Part shown: one piece after another, positions 44,801 through 54,966 of the stretch
Layout: each line of letters begins with the position of its first letter
How positions within the stretch are numbered: the first letter of the stretch is position 1
Assembly (NCBI GenBank): GCA_008508345.1
Contig: QNGE01000430.1
Location: 62,001 to 126,000 of the forward strand
Length of the DNA: 64,000 bases
DNA from: Paragonimus westermani
Lineage: Eukaryota > Platyhelminthes > Trematoda > Plagiorchiida > Troglotrematidae
Direction: 5' to 3'
Translations under genes and position numbers: made by a program
Notes under the pieces: generated by a model
What the model was told of the DNA's origin: nothing
Seen by the model: only the letters and a program-made list of their open reading frames with translations
The model's database searches: none

Positions 44801-46307
44801 TTATACAGGCGGTGAGCCTGCATGCAAGCTGTATTTAATGATTTACTCACCGTACAACAAACGAACTTCGAAGAAAACAAAGGCACTATTGGGATGAACA
44901 TGAGAGAACCCCCAATACAACCGCATGCAGACCACCGAAAAAGATGTCAACAGAAACTCCTGCTGATCTTCAGAATTCAAACAGACGTCGGACCGGTTAG
45001 GCAACGTCCTTAACGGTAATGGTTAAAACGTTGGTATTCCAGGGAATGTAGCCTGCGATATGGAAGACGACGAGAATTCCTCACACACTCACCTTTAAAG
45101 TTGCTGTATCCGCTCCAACACTCTAACTTTGATGTCAATTGTTCCTAGTAAATTAACATTCACAAGGTAACGTAAACAGGTACGCTGGTAGTTGTAGTGT
45201 AACTCTCACATGGCAGGGAATTCAGGTTTTTGGGGACATCAAAATGATTCCACTGCACACCGTATCTTCTGTCACTGTGTGTTATTCCATCTTCTAAAAA
45301 AAATCTGAGTACAGGCAAACTAGTAGAGCTCGTCTTGTTGGCGGTCATAGCTCAGTGTGCAACATGTGTAAGCGATTGAATCTCTGAAAGATGTACAAGG
45401 AATCCATACAAGCACTGGAGCAGGATTATACGAATACAGCACGAACTTGTGGGAAATAAGAATTGAACAATGAAGAAATGAAGCATTAAGATGAACTATA
45501 TGATTAATTATTGACCCATGTACGACTTTCTGGTGATCTTCATCTGCTTCCATCTAACAGAACACATCTTCTCCAAAGCCGCTCCAAATAAGTCTCGTTC
45601 CGGTGGACCACGTTGGTACATTTCTTGATGTCCTAGCTTCTCTTATATCTCCCCTCATGTTCTTCTCTCAACGTTTATAGATTACTCGTGTAGGCGGAAC
45701 CCCTACTTTTATTTTCAACGGCTGACAGCTTTCTTGTCCTACAATCACCACAACGTTTCTGTCAGGAAATTCGTTCTTGCGAATGGTCTTTCAATAAGAT
45801 GAACGAATTTGAAGTAGAGCTCTTGTACCGGGAAGTACTTTCGTTTTACACTAACCACTGAGACAATTCTAAGATCTTGCAATGGAATTTTTATTCTTCC
45901 TGGCAAAATTAGGCAGTTGTCTTCATGTACTTACTTAGCCTTGCACAACAATCGCTTAGCTTCTTCACAGCTGCCCTTATGTTTCCATTTGAGTCGTTGT
46001 GATAAGAGCTAGTGAACCGATGCATGAACACTCATTCTTTGCTCAAGATCAAGAAACTCTGTGCTGGTGAATTGCTAACCGTATTCAGATATGGGCTTCT
46101 CAAATATTCCATAACGAGCAAGACGATACAATGGATTGTTTACTACCAACTGCGTGAATGTCGTGGACAAGATGTCAGTCTCAAGGAAGTCACTAAGACA
46201 ACCGATTGTTGTTAGGAGGATTTTCCCGTTAAGACAAAATGTATCGTCCGCCAGTTTCTGTGGCAGATTTTGCGGTACTTCATCCGTCATCATTGGTTTT
46301 TCTTTCC
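41885..46307. other. Noncoding stretch, no gene supported
   Basis: Several frames of 70-190 codons overlap on both strands (for example 43391-43957 minus, 42840-43211 minus, 43150-43407 plus), but none resembles a known protein. A run of four CAG units lies near 44504. Moderate G+C in 42.6-43.9 kb makes stop-free frames more likely by chance. Confidence 0.45.
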
Positions 46308-46354
46308 CAAGTTGACTATCACTCACATTTGATCGCAGCCTTCGCATTCAGATA
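46308..46354. repeat. Inverted end, left
   Basis: This 47-bp arm pairs with 46530-46576 at 45 of 47 positions. It is the SINE 3' tail in this orientation. Confidence 0.85.
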
Positions 46355-46529
46355 GACTTTCCAGCTAGCCTTTTTGGAAAAGAAGCACTAGACTCGAGTT
46401 TCGCTCTCATTGGAGCTCATCAGTAGCGCATATCCTTGCCACGGCCAGGATTTGAACTCCGTCCATTCCAATCATGAGGCAACCGTGTTGACCACTGCGC
46501 CATTGATCTCACATTAGGCACGACCGAAT

Positions 46530-46576
46530 TATCTGAATGCGAAGGCTGCGATCAAATGTGAGTAATGGTCAACTTG
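46530..46576. repeat. Inverted end, right
   Basis: This 47-bp arm is the inverted copy of 46308-46354. It begins at tatctgaatgcgaagg and ends at caacttg, before an A-rich run. Confidence 0.85.
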
Positions 46577-47435
46577 AAAAAAAAACGAATCCCCGACTAC
46601 TCATCGTTCTTCTTTCTGTTGAACGTTTTATACTTAATATACCGAGAAGCCAAACAGACAAATCTGGAGCTGAATCTAGATAAAGGGAGAAAATATTGGA
46701 TTGCAAGCTGTTCCCACCTAACTATTCACGCCTAGGTGAGCACGGTTAGTGTTCTGCAGCCCAGGAATGTTGCCATCTCCTCGACTCAATATCTTGCTGA
46801 TTTTGTGTATCAGTCCATCTTGGACTGTTTGCTTGTCTAAACGGTTATAATAAAGTGTCAGTTTGTTCATCAAACCATTCGGTTTCGACAACACTGTAGA
46901 GCAACGTACAACTCTAATACAGATATCTCAGCTGACGCTTATTCTGAATAATTCCGTTGGGCGCCTCCTGATGTAGCCATAACCCTCGGTACCCCAAGTC
47001 CGGTTCTGATTCACATCATCCAATAGCTACAGACAAGTCCCCTGACACTTGTTACTGTCGCTATCGTTTTGGTGATTACGCTTGCAAACGTATCCAATCA
47101 TGCGTATACCCCAGCCTGTTTCCTGAAGACAAACCAGATATCAGAAACATTCCAACTGGCTGATAATGGCAAGTTTCCAGTGACCAGTCTAACCGTGGCC
47201 TGTTTGATATTTACCACAACTTCATCGGACTCCACTAGCTCATTAGTGGTATTACAGAGGTCGGCTTTATACCTTTGGAAAAAATTAGGCGCTTTTTCGT
47301 ACTCCTTGGGTACCAACTGCAGACAGCAGACAGCCGCAAAATCACCATCAACGGATAGCACCCCTTGATAAACTTCATTGAACTGCAACAAAATTTCCGC
47401 GGGTTTTCATCACCGGTGTTGGCGCTAACTTTCAC
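46577..47435. other. Noncoding stretch
   Basis: Frames on both strands at 47069-47391 do not match Ty3 protease or any other family I can name. This may be a decayed upstream part of the pol fragment that follows. Confidence 0.4.
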
Positions 47436-48080
47436 ATGAATTATAGTTTGCCAGTTGAATGCAGCCATCAGAAACTTCCAGACGTTACGACTGCTCCATA
47501 CGTTCAGGGTGAATTCGCTACAAGTAACTTGTTCGCGCTTGGCACTTCTGCATCGAAGGCCATTCGATATACAGCGCCGTTAAGGCAGTTTCGGGGAATC
47601 TGCCAACAGGCGCTGAATACCACAACAACGAAACACGACGTCGCCCATTATATTACCACCGGGCGGCACTTACAATTGTGCGCTCATGATGGACGGTAAC
47701 CTAAAAGCTGAAGATCTCTAAGGCAGGTTTCGCAGAGATGATCATTCCGGGCACCATTCGTCCTTCTGATGGCCTCTGGTTATCACCTTTACACATTGCC
47801 TCCAGAAAGAACATGTGAGAGTGAAGATTATGTAAAGACTACCAAACGCTGAATAACGCAACCGCGCGATAAATGGTGTCACACATACACAGATTTTCTG
47901 TAGAAATATCCAGGAAGGAAATCTTTTCTAAGATATATTTGGTCGAAAAATGCCACCACATTTGAGTGGCCGCTAACAACATCGCCAAAACAGCGATTAC
48001 GACGCTTTTTGGTTTCTGCAACTTTACCCGTATATCATCAGGCCTCAGAAACGTTCATGGAACATTCTGATGATTGGTGG
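47436..48080 (+). pseudogene. CsRn1-type Ty3 protease-RT junction and RT fragment
   Basis: Across frames the sequence reads TTTTKHDVAHYITT (the KHGVEH-I-TTG spacer before RT in CsRn1 elements). It continues FAEMIIPGTIRPSDGLWLSP and LHIASRKN (RT start), and CKDYQTLNNATA (the GDYR-LN-AT motif, about 47830-47870). It ends with SRKEIFSKIYLV and AKTAITTLFGF (47910-48010). Motif A should read FSKIDL; here it is FSKIYL, so the first catalytic Asp is Tyr. The YxDD region, RNase H and integrase are absent. Confidence 0.7.
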
Positions 48081-49790
48081 GGTAGGTTTCGCGCGAACTG
48101 GACTCTGTTGGCTTACATCTACTTTCTGCTGGTTACCGCACACCAGGTACAAGAATATATGTCTGACTTACAGTCTACGAATGTTTAAATCACGGTCGTG
48201 TTGTCATCAAGAGAGTTAAGTGTCTTTAGTGTTTCTGTTTTTGGGACTCCGGGACATTACATCTGCATAGGCGGTAGCACATCACTTTCAGAGAGAACCG
48301 AAGCGAATCCGGGATACCAACTACCTCAGTCCAAATGAGTTTTCGTCGGGTTTTATGGATTACGGAATATTACTGTGATTGTTTTGACGTATTGAAACAG
48401 CCGATCGACCAAGTAGCCGTCAAACAAGTGCAAATGAGTGCAACAACTTCAGTATGTCTCGTCAAGGACGAACATGAGCACCAGGTTTTGAAATTCGATA
48501 CACTTCCCCCTGGTAGCAAAGCCATTTTACAGCGTCATCGTCAATGTGATTCAGATGTACTCTTTCTTTTATTGATAGCTACAACCAGTACAAATATGGT
48601 ACAGTACGTTAACAGAGAACCGATGTCCATTCACGTTGCTGCCAAACATTTCAGACAAGCTGGAAAGATACCATAATTTTGAACTTATTGATTACAAGAC
48701 AATAACGTATACCTCCAGACTGAAACCTGACAGACATTTACTGATAGAAACTTACATATTCGCGTTCAGTCAATAACCGTAGTATGTTGAATCGGAGGCC
48801 AGAACTACAGACGTGGATGCACAAGCCACGATGATGTACACAGTTTACCTGCATCACACACCTGTTAATATCTAACGTCTACTGATTCGTCAAATTACTC
48901 TGGGTTCACTCGTAACTTCTATCATTACGGCGGATCTCGAGTAGTCGCATCCGGAATGCAGAGAGTGTCCAGTAGATCTTCAGCCCGCTGAATAACCGAT
49001 TCCGATCCAGAAAATACGGTCATAAAAGCTAGTTGGTTATAAATGGGGCTCTGAAATAGAAAAAAACATCGAAGGTCCCGATAACGAACCTACCAAACTC
49101 ACAAAATCCAAGGCCAACTATTTACGTGTGTGCGACCTAATACAGCGACGCGATAGAATGCACGTGACATTAGGTGTTCAGATAAACGAGGGTTCACTAG
49201 TGAGAACTAAAGATGGGCCTAGCGCGCGAGTGCAAGGTTTGTCAAGTAAGCGATATTAAGCCTCATCAAAATATCCAACATATATCGAAATGATATGTGG
49301 AACACATAGAACCTGACGCTCGTCAGGGTGCACTTCGTCGAGCGCCCAGTTCGAATGACCGGACCAGTCTTCGCACGGATGGCTTGCAACTGCTGCTCAG
49401 AGGATTCTGTATGTAAGAAGGACGCTTGATAAGAATGGAGCAAGTGAACTCGTGAGATGTGGTTGCCAACTTTCTACCGCACACACGAACTTCACCACAC
49501 ATAACACCGGCGTGTTCTTTAACACGTGGTGTTCGTTAATCGTAAACCGTACGTTTCAGCCGTTCGTTTTGTTATAGTGTTTTTGATTCACACTTCTCGA
49601 GCCTCTACATGCTAGTACATGTGTGTAGGTCGCAACATATGCCAAATAAAGTTCACGTACTGTAAAACCCGAACATGTTCTATTACCCTCCAGTGGAATG
49701 GCAGTTGTTGTAAAGTTCACCACAAAACATCATAGCTCACCGTAAGGCTACCTCGTAGGGTTACCACCCATGGTGTTGTTACGGATATGG
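48081..49790. other. Noncoding stretch with one unassigned frame
   Basis: A 113-codon plus frame at 48335-48676 (containing DEHEHQVLKFDTLPPGSKAI) is not recognised; it may belong to a decayed element. From about 49490 the sequence is LTR-like in feel (tgttctttaacacgtggtgtt, then aataaa near 49645) and may be a decayed BEL LTR or internal region, but I found no second copy. Confidence 0.35.
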
Positions 49791-50580
49791 CTGTCAGACG
49801 CAACCAAAAGATCGAAGGCAGTATGGGAGCCAGTCAGTTCGTATTGCCTGCCCGAGAAGGGCTTTCGATTGTCAACGACATAGTCAGTGTGCGCCGAGTA
49901 CTGTTAAACTGCACGAAGCGCGAAATGTTGCCAGCAAGGCCATGCCGGAAACTGATAGCGCCGGTTCCTTTTGATCGGACAACAGCCGGTGGAGCACAGA
50001 TTAAAGTTTGAGGCATACACAACTTTGGCCCTGGGAATATTCGCATTAGAAGACGCATTTGCAAAAACTATGGCTGTCTTCTCATTTGCTTAAACATAAG
50101 AGCCGGACACTTGGAAGTAGCACGGTCGGTGTGAACGGACAATTTTCAGTGGCTGGCCGTCGAAGTGCGTCGGAAGCAAAATGCACTGTCAACGGGTCCT
50201 ACTTTGTAGGCGCGAAAGTTGCTTCACTCTGACCAAGTAAAATCTATCGGACACCAGTGGTTCGCAGTATTGACGGGCCTTTCACCCCTGCCACCGCCAT
50301 TTGTTTGGGTGGAACGTCAGAGCGCCTGGTTCGCACAGTTCGACGAGTCGCACAAGTTGCTATGATGCAACTGGTGATGTCGGATGATGTCCTCTACGTC
50401 TGCTTGGTCGAAGTTAAGAGAATCCTGATTGGCTGGTCCCCAGTTCTAGTTTACGATAATCCAGACGGGCGCTTGGCCTTAAGATCAAACGGCCTGTCGA
50501 TCTTAAAGGCAAACCCTAGCCTGTCATGCATCCACATAACGCTACTGGAAAGGTACACGAAGGGAATAAGACATGTGTAA
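49787..50580 (+). pseudogene. BEL/Pao integrase remnant
   Basis: The first frame (to 50011) ends VRRVLLNCTKREMLPARPCR and then KLIAPVPFDRT, like the C-x-C-K...ARP--QKMAPLP--R zinc/linker part of BEL/Pao integrase. After a stop it reads GIHNFGPGNIRIRRRICKNY then GCLLICLNIRAGHLEVARSV, which matches (V/I)DYFGP...R-YGC-FTC---RAVHLE. The first catalytic Asp is His. A third frame (50257-50580) has GGTSERLVRTVRRVAQ, the GG-WERL(V/I)R segment with the third acidic residue kept. The part with the middle Asp is missing. It is a dead fragment directly upstream of the next element's LTR. Confidence 0.7.
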
Positions 50581-50977
50581 CTGTGCTGGAAATCTACTCG
50601 ATTCACCGCTTATCCATACCCCGACACAATAAAAGATCTGACAAACGGCTAATCCAAATATCGCGTTAATGATACAACATCAGGATTGGACGAACGGTCT
50701 CAGTGTTGTGCCTTCCGTTATTCGCCAATTCATCTGTTCCGTATTCCACCCATTAACATACAGTTTATGATGTTGCATGTGCTAATACGGTCAGCCAATG
50801 ACAGACTGATTTCTTTAGTACGGGTGTACATCCATGAATTCGGCGTCCCCAACTCATTAATAACAACTGCTTACTGCTACCAGTACCAGGTCTTTTCCTT
50901 ATTACTTGCGTGGGAGGTTTCAATTCAAGTACGATTTCTAGGGCTATTCGTAGTCCCTAATTCTGAGCATCACAAAT
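50581..50977 (+). repeat. Putative 5' LTR of Mag-like element
   Basis: The first 250 bp align with 55315-55560 at about 80-85% by eye. Shared blocks include aagatctgacaaacg, ccaaatatcgcgtta, attggacgaacggtctcagt and gttccgtattccac. The right boundary is put before TGG at 50978, because a similar string (aattgg(t/c)g) follows putative LTR ends at 55848 and 60610. The last 150 bp of this LTR are not found in the downstream copy. Confidence 0.65.
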
Positions 50978-50995
50978 TGGCGTAACGGAATGGAA
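50978..50995 (-). promoter_or_regulatory. Putative primer-binding site
   Basis: TGGCGTAACGG directly follows the LTR. TGG at this position is the usual complement of a tRNA CCA end. The matching tRNA was not determined. It overlaps the gag start. Confidence 0.35.
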
Positions 50996-51496
50996 CTGCC
51001 TGCAATTGAACAATTAAGGCTTCATGCCGGTGCGAGTGAAATCGAGGAATGGGTCGAACGATTTGAACTGTGGTGCAGCATTCGTCGTGATGTGAAGAAG
51101 GAAAACCAATCAGCTTTCTCCGTTATCCCTGGTGGTCGTGAATTGTATTCGTTACTGAAGAATCTGGCTTATCCGAATGCCCCAGCCTCGTTGCCATTCG
51201 ACGAACTAAAGAAACTGCTGTTGAAGCACATTCTTCCAGTCAATTTCCAGGCCACAGAACGGGCGAAGTTCAATTCATTAGTTCATTCAACAAGCACGAG
51301 CTTCCTTGAGTTCATTCTACAATTGCGAAAACAAGCTGCTCGTTGCGACTTTGGTGACAAGCTGGAGAAGCATCTGCGTGATCGAATGATTGCTGGGGCC
51401 AATGACACTGATCTTCAGCGTAGATTGCTGGTCAAACAAGATATGACAAGATATAATTTCCCAAGAAGCCCGAGACATCTGCAAGCAGGAGCATGA
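50990..51496 (+). CDS. Gag of Mag-like Ty3 element
   Basis: An open frame of 168 codons starting MELPAIEQLRLHAGASEIEE and continuing EWVERFELWCSIRRDVK. It shows the retrotransposon gag capsid pattern: WVERFE, then YSLLKNLAYPN, FDELKKLLLKHI, and F-LQLRKQAARCDFGDKL with LRDRMIAG. Its role is to form the particle around element RNA. The capsid part is well preserved. The frame is lost just after RRLLVKQD, before the nucleocapsid, so the product would lack the zinc knuckles. The start at 50990 lies 12 bp past the putative primer site, which supports it. Confidence 0.75.
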   Translation: MELPAIEQLRLHAGASEIEEWVERFELWCSIRRDVKKENQSAFSVIPGGRELYSLLKNLAYPNAPASLPFDELKKLLLKHILPVNFQATERAKFNSLVHSTSTSFLEFILQLRKQAARCDFGDKLEKHLRDRMIAGANDTDLQRRLLVKQDMTRYNFPRSPRHLQAGA

Positions 51497-51629
51497 CGTC
51501 AACGCCGCTTCAGCTGATCCGAAAGTTATACCATTTCAGAAGCCCAAAGCACATACTGCCACCAGAAGTCAACCAGTAAACAGGCCTTTTCATACACCCA
51601 ACTTCAATCTCGGTCCAAAGAAGTTTAAC

Positions 51630-51860
51630 GAATGTTTCTTGTGTGGTGAGTTGCAGGTACAACCATCTTGCCGATTTTTTAATGATATGTCATTTATGCG
51701 ACAAATCTGATCATATTAAGAAGATATGTAGAAGTCAGAAATGTCAACTGAGTCATGTTAGAGAGACAAATGCTATGGAGCCATCCACTACTGTTTACTA
51801 ATTTCAAATGAAATTCAGAGCTGAGCAATTTGTACACAGATGCCTCAAGTTCAAATAGGG
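51630..51860 (+). pseudogene. Gag nucleocapsid zinc knuckles and gag-pol junction (Mag-like)
   Basis: A CCHC knuckle is complete at 51688-51729: CHLCDKSDHIKKIC fits C-X2-C-X4-H-X4-C. An earlier half knuckle (CFLCGE, about 51636) is separated from its His by a frame shift. Two CCHC motifs are normal for Mag-group gag. Stops (for example near 51802) separate this from the protease. Confidence 0.65.
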
Positions 51861-52854
51861 ATGTAAGTGTGAATTCATTGTGGACACAGGAAGTAGTGAA
51901 TCCATCATTTTAGAACCGCTACGAGATCGCATGGCCCTTGATGCTCAGCTGAGATCAACAATGATGGAAATACGTGGAGCTACTGGTCATTGGTTAGCTC
52001 GCCTAAATGAAGCTGATGTAATGATTGTTGTTAATGATAATGAGCTGATTTCATTGCGTTTCTTGGTGTCGGAGGGAAGTCCGGCCATCCTGGTATTAGA
52101 AGCTCTGAAACAGCTCAACTGTACTCTTTTACTACATGTTAATTCCAAAAATGGTCCAAATGAAGAGCACCAAGCCCAGTTACGCAACCTGATAGTTCAG
52201 TGTTCACAACTTACAGGAGGGATGAAAGTAGAGCCACCAAAACTGGAGGTGCAAGGGGACCCGGTTTTTCTAGATTGTCGAATAATACCCTATGGAATGG
52301 GAGAACATGTGCATAATGCTCTCAACAGATTGAAGGAAGACGGCATAATCTCGCAGGTCAACTCATCAGCATGGACCACACCAATCGTTGTAGTTATGAA
52401 AGAAAATGGCAACTCACCTAGGATGTGTGGTGACTATAGGTTAACGCTGAATCCAAGACTTAAAAAGTGCGCAGCGACAACGGAGGAGCCGGTGGATTTT
52501 ATGAAAGCCCTGCACGGTAGCAAAATGTTTTTTAAAATTGGCCTGACAAACGCATACTTACGAATTCCATTGGAGGATGATTCTAAGGTGATCACTACGA
52601 TGACTACCCCTTGGGGATTATTTCGGTACAATATTTTACCGTTTGGAATACACGTATCACCTGGAATATTCCAGACTGCGATTGATGAAGTAATTAGCGA
52701 TTTACCAGGGGTATACGCTAATCATGATGATGTAATCATTTACGCCGACAATGTAGAGGAACGTGATAAGTGGTTACTATCACTTCTGGAACGAATCAGG
52801 AATAAGAACATAGCCATAAGGCCTTCCAAGTGCGTGTTCCAAGTGCGAGGCTGA
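51860..52854 (+). pseudogene. Protease and reverse transcriptase (Mag-like pol)
   Basis: A single open frame of about 330 codons. The protease starts CKCEFIVDTGSSESII with the catalytic DTG intact, and ends with LEALKQLN. The RT starts EHVHNALNRLKEDGIISQ, then SAWTTPIVVVMKENG, and CGDYRLTLNP. Motif A reads FFKIGLTNAYLRI where FSKIDLSNAYLQ is normal, so the metal-binding Asp is Gly. Motif C reads ANHDDVIIYAD: the two Asp remain but the Tyr before them is Asn. The frame ends at VFQVRG because of a shift, and RT then continues as LSFLGFTICDKGYRPDPD. It cannot be an active polymerase. Confidence 0.85.
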
Positions 52855-53600
52855 GTTTTCTTGGTTTTACCATATGTGATAAAGGATACAGGCCGGACCC
52901 TGACCGGTACAAAGCTTTGGTTACCGTTACATCGCCAAGAGACCAGGATGAGCTGCGATCAATAATGGGATGATTGCAGTACCATTCTCGTTTTATCCCA
53001 AACTTTTCGACGGAAGCACAACCATTATTTGCAGTACAATCAGCAGAAACAAGATCTTGGTCTCAAAAAGACGAAATTCTCCTGCGACGATTAATAAAAG
53101 TTGTGATTGAAAGGCCGATGTTAGCCCCATTTACTGTCTAAAGTTACCACGCTGGTCTAGTGTTGGCATTGGTGCTGTGTTGGAACAGGAGGGATATCCG
53201 ATCATTTGCATATCACGTTTGTTGAATAGGGCTAAGCAGGGATATTCACAAACACAAAAAGGAGGCGTTAGCAGTCTACTGGGCTGTCAGGAGGCTGCAT
53301 AAATATTTGTTCGGTATTAGATTCAAGATTGTTACTGATCACTAAGCTCTACAGTATTTATTTGACCCCCACAAATTAATTGTTAAATCATCAACGGCAA
53401 TGATACAGCGCTGGAGTCTAGTTCTAGCAGCAAACGACTATGAAATCGTTCATCGTCCTGGTAAACAGATTCTTCAGGTGGATTTTTTATCACGGTATTC
53501 CAGTTTTTCAGCTGCTGAAGCTTGTTTGCTTGCTTCGCCAGCTATGCCAGTAAGGTGAGAAGACTTGATCAAGACAACTAAAAACTATTATGGCACGGTA
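52855..53600 (+). pseudogene. RT connection and RNase H (Mag-like pol)
   Basis: After the shift at about 52850 the reading gives ALVTVTSPRDQDELRSIMG, then LQYHSRFIPNFSTEAQPL. The RNase H region follows with stops: EALAVYWAVRRLHKYLFGI, FKIVTDH, and ALQYLFDPHKL. The E of EALAV and the D of VTDH are kept. At the first acidic position the expected DAS motif cannot be read. The end, QRWSLVLAANDYEIVHRPGK, is typical of Ty3 elements. Confidence 0.7.
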
Positions 53601-53689
53601 GTTGCCGCGATGGTTAAGGGTTGGTCGTCAAATATTAAAAAGTAACACCCAGAACCGAGGGGAGTTGCCAGTACAACCTGATTGTGTGC

Positions 53690-54260
53690 TGTGTCGGAGA
53701 GATCAATTGGTCATTCCACCATCGCTACGAAAGGCGGTACTAGACGACTTGCATTAAGGTCACCTGGGCGTGGATAAACTGAAATCCCTGGCTCGACAGA
53801 CGTGTTGGTGGCCGGAGATAAACTCGGATATCATGAGCATTGCAATGAACTGCCACTCCTGCCCCCACAAAATAAAGACAAGGCCGAAGAATTGGACACC
53901 TTGGCTGGACAGCTACGTACCATGGCAACGGGTGCACGCAGACTATTGTGGACCACTTATCGGTAACTATCACAATCTGGTGTTAATTGATTCATACTCA
54001 CGGTGGCCAGAAGTATTTATTACAATCTCACCTTCCACGGCATTTACCATGCGAGCATTTCTCAAATGTTTCAGTCGTGAAGGCATTCCGCAGGTCTTGG
54101 TGACGAACAACGGGTCACAATTTTGTTCCGCTGAAATGAAACAGTGGCTCGACAGCATCAGGTGTCGCCACTTGTGAATGGCGCCTCGGCATCCATGTCC
54201 AAATAGAGCCGCAGAAAATCTGATGAAAAATGCTCAAAAGTGCTGTGAGTTCCACTAATC
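53690..54260 (+). pseudogene. Integrase (Mag-like pol)
   Basis: The zinc domain is readable across a stop: LH, stop, GHLGVDKLKSLARQTCWWPE, ending NCHSC. The core has WQRVHADYCGP (first Asp kept), then HNLVLIDSYSRWPEVF. The second site reads VTNNGSQF instead of VTDNG-QF (Asp to Asn). After a stop at about 54175 the third region gives PNRAAENLMKNAQKC, in which the Glu remains. With the middle Asp lost and the frame broken, strand transfer is not expected. Flanking repeats begin within 100 bp. Confidence 0.8.
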
Positions 54261-54360
54261 CTAAAACACTTGCTAAACTGGATGTCACAGAACTCATTAA
54301 GCTTGCAAGGCGATATTTTAGATAACTGATGAATAGTCAGGGATTTGGTTTATTTTCAGG

Positions 54361-54671
54361 TTGACCATCACTCACATTTGATCGCAGCGTTCGCATTCAG
54401 ATAGACTTTCCCGCCAGCCTATTTCGAAAAGAAGAACTAGACTCGAGTTTCGCTCTCATTAGAGCTCGTCAGTAGTGCATACAAGCGAGAGTGGTTGAGC
54501 TTTCAGATTTGATAATTCGGTCGTGCCTAATGTGAGGTCAATGACGCAGTGGTTAACACGGTTGCCTCATGATTGGAATGTCCGGAGTTCAAATCCCGGC
54601 CGTGGCAAGGATATGCACTACTGACGAGCTCTAATGAGAGCGAAACTCGAGTCTAGTGCTTCTTTTCGAAA
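54361..54671 (+). mobile_element. Foldback SINE: inverted 3' half joined to a full SINE
   Basis: The left part (54361-54481) is the SINE 3' half in minus orientation. The right part (54482 to the gap at 54672) is a plus-orientation SINE with its native head (caagcgagagtggttgagc), A box tgacgcagtgg (54542-54552) and B box gagttcaaatccc (54585-54597). The 60-bp arms 54422-54481 and 54612-54671 are reverse complements with one mismatch, around a loop of 130 bp that contains the polymerase III boxes. The right arm is cut by the N. Confidence 0.8.
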
Positions 54672-54672
54672 N
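54672..54672. other. Assembly gap (single N)
   Basis: The gap falls at the end of a near-perfect 60-bp inverted repeat, a structure that commonly breaks read assembly. The length of missing sequence is unknown; the SINE 3' tail is expected there. Confidence 0.9.
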
Positions 54673-54966
54673 CCCAGCGGTGTCATTCAAATCAAATCGA
54701 CTCGGACCATCACTTCCGTGTGTAGATTCAACGGATGCGATGTATTTTCGTGGGAACGATTTAAGAACTGACAGAGGATTGATCACTCGCCAGATGAAGC
54801 AGCACAATGATAGAAATTACTGACCTGCACGATGCCTCAATTCATCGGAGACACACTGACCAAATCCAGTTTCGAAGCACTGAAAAGGTAGATATGGAGA
54901 AGGCAGAACACCCTTCTAGAGACACTCTTGGTTTGTCACGTATACCAACTATTTTGTTATTTATTT

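Larger units (their letters stand above)
46308..46576 (-). mobile_element. SINE bounded by 47-bp inverted ends
   Basis: A minus-orientation tRNA-derived SINE. The A box reads tggcgcagtggtc (complement of 46490-46502). The B box reads gagttcaaatcc (complement of about 46449-46460). The 3' part contains gagcgaaactcgagtctagt. The outermost 47 bp (46308-46354 and 46530-46576) are inverted copies of each other with two mismatches. Compared with the copy at 54482, the native SINE 5' head is missing. It is replaced by an inverted copy of the SINE 3' tail, joined at the shared string gataattcgg. Confidence 0.8.

Noticed and set aside
46308..46576. Ordinary MITE or DNA transposon with terminal inverted repeats
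   Set aside because: The interior is a tRNA-derived SINE and the inverted ends equal the SINE 3' tail, so the repeats derive from the SINE and not from a transposase-recognised end.
47098..47391. 97-codon minus-strand frame as a gene
   Set aside because: It lies next to a plus-strand Ty3 pol fragment and shows no recognised domain. A decayed element is a simpler reading.
48335..48676. 113-codon frame as a gene or as gag
   Set aside because: No gag or other motif is visible and there is no splice context. Left unassigned.
54482..54671. Possible tRNA gene from A-box and B-box sequences
   Set aside because: No cloverleaf with acceptor and anticodon stems can be drawn. Related copies at 46308, 30946 and 31581 show it is a SINE.
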